DNA of 14,448 nucleotides, from contig CATPBS010000047.1 in assembly GCA_955652715.1 (NCBI GenBank), forward strand, positions 1 through 14,448, given 5' to 3'. This document shows, in pieces, positions 7,261 through 13,553 of this stretch. Made by a program: the position numbers and the translations under genes. Numbering within the stretch: position 1 is the first letter of the stretch; each line of letters starts with the position of its first letter. Under the pieces are notes generated by a model. The model did not search any database. It was not told the DNA's origin and saw only the letters and a list, made by a program, of their open reading frames with translations. The DNA is from an uncultured Candidatus Udaeobacter sp. (GTDB lineage Bacteria; Verrucomicrobiota; Verrucomicrobiia; Chthoniobacterales; UBA10450).

Positions 7261-9150
7261 ATGAACTGGAGGAATACCCTCATCCTGGCAGTCATTGCGC
7301 TCGCTGTTTTCGCTTACTTCAGGTTCTTTGAGATGAAGCGGCCGAGCACGGAGGAAGCGAAGCGACAGGCGCAGAACATGGTCAATTTCGACCGAAACAA
7401 GATCGACGCTATTGTCATCCAAAATGGGGATCAACAGATCGAAATACGGCGCCACGACAATAAATGGCGCCTTGAAACCCCTATTAAAGATCAAGCAGAT
7501 GGCGCTCTAGTTGAGAATTTGTTGTCGGATTTGGAGACATGGCAGAAGGAGGCGACCATCCCCGCGAAAGATATTGCGACCGATAAGAGCAAACTAACTG
7601 AGTATGGCCTGACCAATGCCAAGCTAAAGCTCAAATTGCTCGGCCGGGATAGACCGCCGGAAATTTTGTTTGGCAAAGATGCCGCGTTGGAAGGCAAAAT
7701 ATATGTCCGTTTCCAGAACTCGAAGGAAACCTTTCTCGCCACGCAGTCGGTCAAAAAAGATATCGATAAAAAACCGGAGGAATTTCGCGACAAAAAATTA
7801 ACGGATGTGACGACTGCGCAGGTCCGCCGCATCACATTGAAAACGCCTGCTGGTGAGATGGAGCTGGAGAAGAAAGGCGACCACTGGGACATCCTTAAGC
7901 CGCTCCGCGCCCGAGCCGATGACCAGAAAATTGGCGACTTGATTGCGCAAATCACGACAGCGCGCATTCAACAATTTGTAGCCGATGATCGTGGTGACCT
8001 GCGCCCTTATGGATTGGCGGAGCCGCGCGGATCGATCACGTTGTATGATCAGGAGCAGAAAAGAGACCAGAAGGTTGAGCTCGGTGATTCGATCAAGGTG
8101 TTTGGACGGGAGGACAAAGGTCAGACGCTGCAGATCGGCAGTGTGCCAGAGAAGGAAAAAGACCAGATTTATTCGCGGTTCGCTCCTCGCGGATCCGTTT
8201 ACACCCTACCGAGAAAGATCGAAGAGATACTTAACACGAAGCCGGCCGATTTGCGCGACTATCATTTGGTTCGGATCGATACAAACATTCTCGATCGGAT
8301 CACGATCGACGCTCCAGACAAAGGCAAAACCGTTCTCGCGCGCAAAGATGGAAATTGGACAATCGCCACACGAAACAATGTGCCGGCAGATTCAGGTGCG
8401 GTTCGGCGCTTGATCGACACGCTACAAAATGAGCGGGTAACAAGATTCGTAGAAGACGTCGCTTCTAATCTGCCGAAATATGGCTTGGATGAGCCGCACA
8501 TTCAATTGACGTTCAGTTCATTTGCTTCGGAAAATACCGCTGAAACCAAGGCGGGCGAGCAGCCGTTTGCAGCAATCGCCTTTGGAAACGGAGAGGGGGA
8601 TAACGTTTACGCGCGGCTGAGCGACGAACCATTCATCGTGGCAGTGCGTCGCGGTTTGCTGGATCAAATTTCACCCGATCCCCTGCAATGGCAGGAGTTG
8701 TCGATCTTTAAGTTCAAACCGGAACAAATTCGTCGCTTAAGTGTCACGAGTGAGAACGAACTGTCACTTGAGCGCGACCAGACGAACCAATGGCATTGGC
8801 TGAAAGGGAGCGGCCAGATTAATCAAGCCAATCTGCAACCGCTGCTCAACACATTATCGGGCTTGCATGCAGTACGCTGGCTGGGAGCAACGTCGCCGCA
8901 ACACGGCTTCGAAAAACCGCAGCTTGTCCTTGCGTTCACTACTTCACCCGATAACAAAGCATCACATAAGTTGAGCATCGGTGCTCAAAACAATGACGGC
9001 ACGTGGTGCGCGCGTGTGGATGGGCGCGAGGGCACCTTTGAGATCAGCAGTCGCGACTTGAACACGTTGAAATTGCCGCTGGCCAACCAAGCCACAGGAC
9101 TATCGAGTCCCTCACCGACTGCAACCGCGTCTCCTATTCCGAAGCAATAA
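7261..9150 (+). CDS. DUF4340-family membrane-anchored repeat protein
   Basis: This 629-aa protein has an N-terminal signal anchor (about 5-23, NTLILAVIALAVFAYFRFF) and a large, presumably periplasmic, region. I can see about four tandem units (roughly 46-182, 186-335, 342-480 and 486-605). Each begins with a strand pair around I-x-I/L, then a Trp-containing strand (NKWRLETP, DHWDILKP, GNWTIATR, WHWLKGSG), an AD/N-type turn, an amphipathic helix (VENLLSDLETW, IGDLIAQITTAR, VRRLIDTLQNER, LQPLLNTLSGL) and a YGL/HGF-x-x-P segment. This is the DUF4340 pattern. The C-terminus is a Ser/Pro/Thr-rich tail. I chose the ATG at 7261, one base after the GldG-like stop. An in-frame ATG at 7225 would overlap that gene by 35 bases and add 12 polar residues before the anchor. 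DUF4340 genes are often found beside GldG-like genes; a partner role in the exporter complex is inferred and the biochemical function is unknown. Confidence 0.86.
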   Translation: MNWRNTLILAVIALAVFAYFRFFEMKRPSTEEAKRQAQNMVNFDRNKIDAIVIQNGDQQIEIRRHDNKWRLETPIKDQADGALVENLLSDLETWQKEATIPAKDIATDKSKLTEYGLTNAKLKLKLLGRDRPPEILFGKDAALEGKIYVRFQNSKETFLATQSVKKDIDKKPEEFRDKKLTDVTTAQVRRITLKTPAGEMELEKKGDHWDILKPLRARADDQKIGDLIAQITTARIQQFVADDRGDLRPYGLAEPRGSITLYDQEQKRDQKVELGDSIKVFGREDKGQTLQIGSVPEKEKDQIYSRFAPRGSVYTLPRKIEEILNTKPADLRDYHLVRIDTNILDRITIDAPDKGKTVLARKDGNWTIATRNNVPADSGAVRRLIDTLQNERVTRFVEDVASNLPKYGLDEPHIQLTFSSFASENTAETKAGEQPFAAIAFGNGEGDNVYARLSDEPFIVAVRRGLLDQISPDPLQWQELSIFKFKPEQIRRLSVTSENELSLERDQTNQWHWLKGSGQINQANLQPLLNTLSGLHAVRWLGATSPQHGFEKPQLVLAFTTSPDNKASHKLSIGAQNNDGTWCARVDGREGTFEISSRDLNTLKLPLANQATGLSSPSPTATASPIPKQ

Positions 9151-9224
9151 AGGACGATGACCGCATACCAACAGTGAATGGTTTCGGCATTCCCGAAAAT
9201 CAGGATCGCCTGTCCTTTCTATAG
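9151..9224. other. convergent intergenic gap with small hairpin
   Basis: This 74-base gap separates the ends of the convergent DUF4340 and menG genes. It contains a perfect 6-bp inverted repeat TTTCGG (9182-9187) / CCGAAA (9193-9198) with the loop CATTC. No T-tract follows on either strand, so a rho-independent terminator is possible but not convincing. Confidence 0.3.
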
Positions 9225-9935
9225 TTATTGTTTCGTAGCCGTGTAGATGGTGACGATTCCACCGGTTAGTGTTTCGAACGTCGCACGCGTGAAACCGTTG
9301 CCCGCGATCAACTGACACATCGTACTGCTGCTTGGAAATTCCTCGATCGAATCGCCAAGATAATCGTAGGCGGTTTTCCTCCGTGTTAAAAAAGAACCAA
9401 GTAAGGGCAAGCAGCGATGTAAATAGAAACGATAGACCTCGCGCAAGATTGGTCTTGCGGGCAACGAGAATTCAAGCACGAGCAAGTGACCGTTCGTCTT
9501 AAGCACACGCGACATCTCCGCAAGCCCGGCTGCCCAGTTTTCCAGATTGCGCAAGCCGAATGCGATGGTGACGCAATCGAATGAACCGTCGCCAAACGGC
9601 AGGTTCATGGCATTGGCAAGTACGATTTGTCGCAGGCCTTTGCTGCGCGCAAGTTCCAGCATTTCCGGCAGGAAATCGACACCCACGATTTCCGCCTGTG
9701 GCAATTTCCTTTGCAGCGCGAGCGCCAAATCTCCGGTGCCAGTCGCAAGATCTGCAATGCTGTGTGGACGCCAATCGGTGACGATTTCAGCCGCGCGTCG
9801 TCGCCAATAGAAATCCATCCCGCAGCTAAGCAAGTGATTTGCGGCGTCGTAACGCTTGGCAATCGACCCGAACATTTCTCGAACCCGTGCAGTTTGCGTA
9901 GTCACTTGAGGATTTGATAGAACACCGGCTGGCAA
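9225..9935 (-). CDS. menG: demethylmenaquinone methyltransferase (MenG/UbiE family)
   Basis: This is an S-adenosylmethionine-dependent C-methyltransferase for the last step of menaquinone (or the equivalent ubiquinone) synthesis, acting at the cytoplasmic face of the membrane. The 236-aa reading frame carries the UbiE/MenG signatures: MFGSIAKRYDAANHLLSCGM (21-40), SAM motif I ADLATGTGDLAL (61-72), the acidic SAM-ribose residue Asp87 in VGVDFLPEML, NAMNLPFGDGSFD, AFGLRNLENW (125-134), LEFSLP, and YDYLGDSIEEFP (190-201). The reading frame opens at a TTG (9935) with no Shine-Dalgarno. That TTG lies inside the inverted repeat described at 9925-10040. A GTG at 9905 would give VTTQTARVREMF, matching the usual spacing before the FxxI(A/S)xxYD motif, so the true start may be 30 bases further in. 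It is a stand-alone gene, convergent with the ABC cluster. menG is preferred over ubiE only because of the inferred lineage. Confidence 0.92.
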   Translation of the reverse strand: MPAGVLSNPQVTTQTARVREMFGSIAKRYDAANHLLSCGMDFYWRRRAAEIVTDWRPHSIADLATGTGDLALALQRKLPQAEIVGVDFLPEMLELARSKGLRQIVLANAMNLPFGDGSFDCVTIAFGLRNLENWAAGLAEMSRVLKTNGHLLVLEFSLPARPILREVYRFYLHRCLPLLGSFLTRRKTAYDYLGDSIEEFPSSSTMCQLIAGNGFTRATFETLTGGIVTIYTATKQ

Positions 9936-10040
9936 TTTTATGTAGCTAACTTTTACTGGTTATTACGTAGGTATAACTAGCAGGCAAACCCAGCCGAGGA
10001 ACACGATTAAGTTATTATAAAATTGGGATTGCCAGCCCGG
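9925..10040. repeat. imperfect inverted repeat flanking the menG / basic-protein divergent region
   Basis: The two ends of this 116-base stretch are related in inverted orientation. GGCTGGCAAT at 9927-9936 is the exact reverse complement of ATTGCCAGCC at 10028-10037. ATAAAATTG occurs on the minus strand at 9941-9933 and on the plus strand at 10017-10025. Read outward, the menG side is ATAAAATTG-CCAGCC-GG, and the other side has the same blocks with an extra GGATTG and one extra C. Upstream of both, AAGTTA is also shared. The arms may be duplicated promoter elements (the ATAAAAT block resembles a -10) or the terminal repeats of a tiny non-autonomous element. No transposase is present and I could not identify target-site duplications. 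Confidence 0.5.
9956..9980. promoter_or_regulatory. candidate operator: CTGGTTAT-N9-ATAACTAG dyad
   Basis: Within the divergent region between menG and the basic repeat protein, CTGGTTAT (9956-9963) and ATAACTAG (9973-9980) form an 8-bp dyad, with one mismatch that is a G-U pair in RNA. A 9-base spacer separates the arms. Size and spacing suit a dimeric regulator, and the position could affect both genes. No known operator consensus was recognised. Confidence 0.3.
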
Positions 10041-10064
10041 CCAACTCCAGCTATCTAATAACAT

Positions 10065-10526
10065 ATGGATACATCTGCTAAAGCTCTAGAAGAAGCGATT
10101 TCAATTCGCCGACAAATTGATAACCTGGAAAGACGCCTTTCCTCAATCCTGGGCGGAGGTGCATCTCCGACGACAACCCGCCCAGCGACAACAGCGCGCC
10201 CCGCGGCACGCCCTGCGGGCGGCCGTTACTTTTCGCCTGCGACTCGAGCGAAGCTTTCGGCTGCCGCCAGAGCGCGTTGGGGAAAACTAAGGGGAGCCGC
10301 GACTACAGCGACTCCCGCCAGAAAAAAGGGCCAGCTCTCGCCTGCCGGGCGAAGAAAGCTCTCCCAGTTAATGAAGGCTCGTTGGGCCGCAAGAAGGAAA
10401 GCGGGGGGCAAGAAGGCAGCAGCGCCTGCCAGGAAAAAAGGCACACTCACCCCCGCCGGGCGAAAGAAGCTGTCCGAGCTAATGAAGGCGCGCTGGGCGG
10501 CAAGAAGGAAAGGTGCGTCGAGGTAG
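10065..10526 (+). CDS. small highly basic three-repeat protein, probable nucleic-acid binding
   Basis: I do not recognise a named family with certainty. The 153-aa protein starts with a predicted short coiled coil (about 5-29, ALEEAISIRRQIDNLERRLSSIL), then a Pro/Thr/Ala-rich linker (34-53). Three copies of a roughly 20-residue basic motif follow: FSPATRAKLSAAARARWGKL (56-75), LSPAGRRKLSQLMKARWAAR (91-110) and LTPAGRKKLSELMKARWAAR (128-147). They are spaced 35-37 residues apart and joined by PARKKG linkers. Each repeat has (S/T)PA, a KLS, and an R-W pair (Trp72, Trp107, Trp144). After residue 22 only one acidic residue is present (Glu137). The repeat loosely resembles the short NUMOD3-like DNA-binding motif and the Lys/Ala-rich histone-H1-like proteins. 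A nucleoid-associated or RNA-binding role is inferred; the coiled coil suggests oligomerisation. The ATG at 10065 has no clear Shine-Dalgarno. It is a monocistronic gene facing the tRNA. Confidence 0.82.
   Translation: MDTSAKALEEAISIRRQIDNLERRLSSILGGGASPTTTRPATTARPAARPAGGRYFSPATRAKLSAAARARWGKLRGAATTATPARKKGQLSPAGRRKLSQLMKARWAARRKAGGKKAAAPARKKGTLTPAGRKKLSELMKARWAARRKGASR
10314..10511 (+). repeat. 87-bp direct repeat inside the basic-protein gene
   Basis: Bases 10314-10400 and 10425-10511 are two copies of the same 87-base unit, encoding residues 84-112 and 121-149. By hand count they differ at 17 positions (about 80% identity), mainly in third codon positions. A more diverged first copy lies near 10230-10289. 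This indicates growth of the gene by tandem duplication followed by selection on the protein. Confidence 0.8.
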
Positions 10527-10564
10527 CAGTCTCATTAAACTGGCCTGGCAGCCTTTCTATTCGT

Positions 10565-10587
10565 CCCCTCGTTGGCGGTAGGAGGGG
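10565..10587. terminator. weak hairpin between basic-protein gene and tRNA-Leu
   Basis: CCCCTC (10565-10570) and GAGGGG (10582-10587) form a 6-bp GC-rich stem with an 11-base loop. The hairpin lies between the stop of the basic protein and the 3' end of the minus-strand tRNA, so it could serve both. No T-tract follows on either side, so the terminator call is tentative. Confidence 0.3.
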
Positions 10588-10592
10588 CTTGC

Positions 10593-10674
10593 TGCTCGCG
10601 AGAGGACTCGAACCTCCACGGGTTTCCCCATACGGTCCTGAGCCGTACGCGTCTGCCAATTCCGCCACGCGAGC
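10593..10674 (-). tRNA. tRNA-Leu (anticodon CAG)
   Basis: The reverse strand folds as a class II tRNA. The 7-bp acceptor stem is GCTCGCG (10674-10668) with CGCGAGC (10600-10594), and the discriminator is A at 10593. The D-arm contains GGCGGAATTGGCAGACGC. The anticodon stem TACGG/CCGTA encloses the loop CTCAGGA with anticodon CAG (reads CUG). A long variable arm TGGGGAAACCCG is typical of leucine tRNAs, and the T-arm carries GGTTCGAGTCC. The 3' CCA is not encoded (GCA follows the discriminator), so it must be added by nucleotidyltransferase. Confidence 0.95.
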
Positions 10675-10768
10675 AAAGGCAGTGGCTTACAATCCGCGTT
10701 CACCGCGTGGCCTGCAAGGCGAAATCGAGTACATTACAATAGCACCGAAGCGAGCGACACTCGTTAGA

Positions 10769-11656
10769 TCAGTCTAAACGCTTCTTGCGTGCGCGAACCT
10801 CCAATTGATGCGCTTTGCGCACCTGACCAATGGAACGCAAAAGGTCGGCGTAATTGGACACCACGATGTCGTAATCCTTGGAGGGCTTTTCCTGCACCTC
10901 CTCCCATGTTTTTAGCGAAGATTGATAAAGCTCTGCCGCTTTTGCGTAATCTCCGCGCGAATGATAGACCACCGCCAGGTTGCATTTCGATTGTGCAATG
11001 TCGGCGAGTGGAGGTGGCTTCAATTTCTGCCGGATGGCCAACGCGCGGAGATGTATCTTCTCAGCTTCAGTGTAACGGCGTTCATTCGTGTAGAACACCG
11101 CCACGTTGTTTAGGACCGACGCTACATCGGGGTGGTCAGGCCCAAGTTGTTTCTCATAAATCTCCAAAGCACGCAGGTAGCAGGGTTCCGCCGCCTTTTG
11201 CCGGCCCGACTTACGCAGAATCAGCGCAATGTTGTTTAACATCGTTCCGATGTCGGAGTAAGGAACGTCGTCGATTTCAGTGCCGGCGGCTATTGCTTTC
11301 TGATAAAAATTGATTGCTTCCTCAGATTGGCCGAGGCTGTCGCACAAGGATGCCAGCCGCCGCGCCGCGCGGTAGATGGCGCGCTGGTCCGGTGGTTTTC
11401 CCTTTTCCAGGATAGCATGCGCCTTTAGCAAGGATGCCTCCGCCGCAGTGTAATCTCCCTTTTGCTCGAGGAGCTCGCCTAGCTTCTCGAAGCTGGTGGC
11501 AAGTGGAGTCTCGTTCCTCTTAAAAGCGCGCTTCGCGATTTCAAGCGCAGTTTCGGCAACGCGAATCGCCTCAGCCAGCTGATTCGTGGCACGCAGAGTG
11601 TCAAGTTTGTCGTTGAGGATGGTCCAAAGCTTTTCTTCACCCTTCATCGCTCTCAC
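10769..11656 (-). CDS. tetratricopeptide-repeat protein (kinesin-light-chain-like TPRs)
   Basis: This 295-aa all-helical protein is built almost entirely of TPR units with about 42-residue periodicity (approximately 53-86, 95-124, 137-170, 179-212, 221-253 and 263-293). It contains the TPR_12/kinesin-light-chain signature (LGPDHPDVASVLNNVAVFYTNERRYTEAEKIHLRALAI, 171-208). No signal peptide or transmembrane segment is visible, so it is probably a cytoplasmic protein-interaction scaffold; the partner is unknown. The reading frame opens with GTG at 11656, whose GTGA overlaps the TGA stop of the LptE-like gene by 4 bases. An AAGG a few bases upstream supports this start. An ATG three codons in (11647) is the alternative. 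It is the last gene of a coupled three-gene unit. Beyond its stop are only two small imperfect hairpins without a T-tract before the tRNA. Confidence 0.88.
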   Translation of the reverse strand: MRAMKGEEKLWTILNDKLDTLRATNQLAEAIRVAETALEIAKRAFKRNETPLATSFEKLGELLEQKGDYTAAEASLLKAHAILEKGKPPDQRAIYRAARRLASLCDSLGQSEEAINFYQKAIAAGTEIDDVPYSDIGTMLNNIALILRKSGRQKAAEPCYLRALEIYEKQLGPDHPDVASVLNNVAVFYTNERRYTEAEKIHLRALAIRQKLKPPPLADIAQSKCNLAVVYHSRGDYAKAAELYQSSLKTWEEVQEKPSKDYDIVVSNYADLLRSIGQVRKAHQLEVRARKKRLD

Positions 11657-12156
11657 CAGCCTTCGCTTAGTTGGGCAACTAATCGGGTGGCGAGATCCTC
11701 CGTAGCCAGCGGCAATGCTTGTCGCTCATCAGTGGTTACGTCGCTGCTCACGAAGAAGCTTGTCGTTCCGACCGCTTCATTCGTCGGCGCCAGCTGTTCG
11801 CCATTTTTTCCAGTCAGCGAGTACCTTACGCCTAATATCAGAGTAAATTCGGTTGTGGCCAAAACGTTGCCACGCACTGAGCGCGCTGGCAGGCGGGAGA
11901 TGCGAGAAACCTCACCACTCAAAGTAGCGTCCGCTTTGTCCCCGCTGGCAATCTGAAATGTCCCATCCTGTTGCAACTGCTTGATTACAGTATCAGTGAC
12001 CAGAACTTCGGCGCGTGGGACGAGGGTGCGGTTTTTAAAAGTGGGGACTGAGATGGTGTGGACGTCACGCAGATAATATGGCTTTACCGGCCCGATGTGA
12101 TAGCCAAGGCAACCACTCAAGACGAGACAGAAGACTGTCGCAAGTGAGGCTTTCAA
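11653..12156 (-). CDS. lptE: LptE-like LPS-assembly lipoprotein
   Basis: This is a 167-aa outer-membrane lipoprotein candidate. A short basic start and hydrophobic stretch lead to the lipobox LSGC with Cys16 as the lipidation site (signal peptidase II). The mature part opens GYHIGPVKPYYLRDVHTISVPTF and continues with the small alpha/beta arrangement of the LptE family (ISVPTFKNRTLVPRAEVLVTDTVIKQL, later SGEVSRI and RYSLTG). LptE plugs the LptD barrel that inserts lipopolysaccharide into the outer leaflet; assigning that role here rests on family resemblance. The start is a TTG at 12156 whose TTGA overlaps the TGA stop of the BamD-like gene, and the TPR gene follows with a GTGA overlap. No Shine-Dalgarno is seen, which is consistent with translation being coupled to the upstream gene. 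The main alternative is a generic LptE-superfamily lipoprotein with a lineage-specific role. Confidence 0.8.
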   Translation of the reverse strand: MKASLATVFCLVLSGCLGYHIGPVKPYYLRDVHTISVPTFKNRTLVPRAEVLVTDTVIKQLQQDGTFQIASGDKADATLSGEVSRISRLPARSVRGNVLATTEFTLILGVRYSLTGKNGEQLAPTNEAVGTTSFFVSSDVTTDERQALPLATEDLATRLVAQLSEGW

Positions 12157-13409
12157 GGCGCCGGTGGGGCGGACGCTTCGGGAGAGGCCGAGCCCCCGGG
12201 AGCCGGAGACGTATCCGAGCTTGTACTTGTGGCGGACGGAGGCAGAAGGGAGTCAGGCGCAGTGGTAGTATCGGGCGCAAGCGAAGCCGGCGGCGGAAGC
12301 GAAGAATCAGTCTCCGATGCCGGCAACGGTGCTTCGTTATTTGCCGCACCCGGCTTAGCGGAACCAGTTCCGGCAGTCCGCGCTCCATGCGCTTCGCCCT
12401 TTTTCTTGCCACTTTGTGCGACGGGCAAAGCCGGCTGAAGAGCAGCGTCTCCGAATTTTGCGCGCAACTGATCAATTCGTTTCTTTGCCTCGTTGCTTTC
12501 CTGTGATCCCGGCTGCTGACGAATTACCTCATTGTAGTAGATGACGGCGGCGCGATAATATTTCTGTTTGTCATAAAATTTTGCGACCTTGTACGAGTTG
12601 GCTGTTTGCTTGTGCTCGAGAATATCGAGGTTAGCGCGCGCCTGTGCTGCTTTCTCGCTCTTCGGGTAGTGGAAGAGGAAATCCTGGAACGCAGTTTTGG
12701 CGTTGGCTGAGGCAGCGGCGTCCTTTGTGCCGGTTTGTGCTGCTGTGAACCAGATGTAGCCGATTTGATACTGCGCATCCACTGCCAGCGGCTCGTTCGG
12801 GAACTTGTCCACTACGGCCTGGTAAGCCTGTAGGGCCGCATCGTTCGCGCCCTGTTTCTCACGCGCAAGGCCAATGTCAAACTGCGCCCGGGCCGTGTAT
12901 TTTCCGTACGGCGCGGTGCGAACAACGTTCGCGAAAATAGTCACCGCGCGATCCAGCGCCGATGCAATTGGAATGCCAAGAACCCTCAGCTTCTTTCCGT
13001 TAAGATAAATTTCGCCGATGCGAAACTGCCCTTCGATAGCTTCGTCGAAATTAGGACTACTGGGATATCTTTCTACCAATTCGCGAAATGAATCGGCTGC
13101 CGGTGTGTACATGTGAAGCTGTTCCTGCAACTGGCCGCTGCGGTAAAGCGCAGCGGGTGCCAGCTTGTCTTTAGGGTGACGTTTGACGAGACTTTTGTAA
13201 GCCCTGATCGCGCGCTTGATGTTGCCCTCTTTTTCCGCAGTCTGTCCAATCTGAAACAGATCTGTAGCGTTGCCGCTTATTTCTTCTTCGCCAGGCGCTA
13301 CGTACTTCGCTCCTTTACCCGGTTGGAAGACGACGGAGGCGATGCCGGATTCGGGCAAAAGAAATGCAGCAGAAACAAAAACCAGAAAGGCGCGAATAAC
13401 GAATTGCAT
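12153..13409 (-). CDS. BamD/YfiO-like TPR outer-membrane assembly protein with Pro/Ser-rich tail
   Basis: This 418-aa protein begins with a signal peptide (MQFVIRAFLVFVSAAFLLPESGIA, probable cleavage near residue 24). TPR/YfiO-like repeats run from about 47 to 320, including LFQIGQTAEKEGNIKRAIRAYKSLVKRHP, FRELVERYPSSPNFDEAIEGQFRIGEIYL, AYQAVVDKFPNEPLAVDAQYQIGYIW, and KVAKFYDKQKYYRAAVIYYNEVIRQQP (274-300), which is the strongest BamD-like motif. A low-complexity Ala/Pro/Ser/Thr-rich tail of about 95 residues follows (324-418). BamD helps insert beta-barrels into the outer membrane; orthology is inferred. Unlike classical BamD, there is no lipobox Cys near the signal cleavage site. The frame opens at 13496, but the ATG at 13409 starts exactly at the signal peptide, so I chose it. 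It is the first gene of the trio with lptE and the TPR gene, overlapping lptE by 4 bases. Confidence 0.82.
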   Translation of the reverse strand: MQFVIRAFLVFVSAAFLLPESGIASVVFQPGKGAKYVAPGEEEISGNATDLFQIGQTAEKEGNIKRAIRAYKSLVKRHPKDKLAPAALYRSGQLQEQLHMYTPAADSFRELVERYPSSPNFDEAIEGQFRIGEIYLNGKKLRVLGIPIASALDRAVTIFANVVRTAPYGKYTARAQFDIGLAREKQGANDAALQAYQAVVDKFPNEPLAVDAQYQIGYIWFTAAQTGTKDAAASANAKTAFQDFLFHYPKSEKAAQARANLDILEHKQTANSYKVAKFYDKQKYYRAAVIYYNEVIRQQPGSQESNEAKKRIDQLRAKFGDAALQPALPVAQSGKKKGEAHGARTAGTGSAKPGAANNEAPLPASETDSSLPPPASLAPDTTTAPDSLLPPSATSTSSDTSPAPGGSASPEASAPPAP

Positions 13410-13553
13410 TCGGTGTGGCAGCCTAGTTGAGTTATCTGGCCAGTCAAGTTTCAGCAGTCGCCACGACCCGCAGCTGGCGTACCTAGCATTCATCACCCTT
13501 CGCAGCGTGAAGACTTTTGCGAGGGAAAAAACTGACTAATCTTGTAATTTCAC
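13410..13553. promoter_or_regulatory. divergent intergenic region, BamD-like / DUF72 genes
   Basis: About 144 bases separate the two divergent starts and must hold promoters for both. On the minus strand a TTGACT at 13447-13442 could be a -35, but no good -10 follows at 16-18 bases. On the plus strand TAATCT and TGTAAT lie just upstream of the DUF72 start, without a well-spaced -35. No dyad or riboswitch-like structure was recognised. Confidence 0.3.

Noticed and set aside
10447..10668. Small minus-strand frame beginning [21 protein letters not shown]
   Set aside because: It is a translation through the tRNA-Leu gene, a well-known spurious ORF type. It also overlaps the 3' end of the basic-repeat gene.
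10687..10717. Possible promoter for tRNA-Leu on the minus strand (TTGCAG, then TTGTAA)
   Set aside because: The spacing is about 19 bases and both hexamers match the consensus poorly, so I could not support it.
10277..10777. 166-codon plus-strand frame spanning the basic-repeat gene and the tRNA
   Set aside because: It is a shifted frame of the repeat gene continuing antisense through the tRNA, with no independent support.
12078..12506. Plus-strand frames (also 12229-12438) opposite the BamD-like C-terminal tail
   Set aside because: The low-complexity GC-rich tail naturally gives open antisense frames rich in Arg/Gly/Ser; nothing supports expression.
13410..13496. N-terminal extension of the BamD-like gene to the ATG at 13496
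   Set aside because: The extra 29 residues are polar and would sit in front of a complete signal peptide starting at the ATG at 13409, which would be incompatible with normal export.
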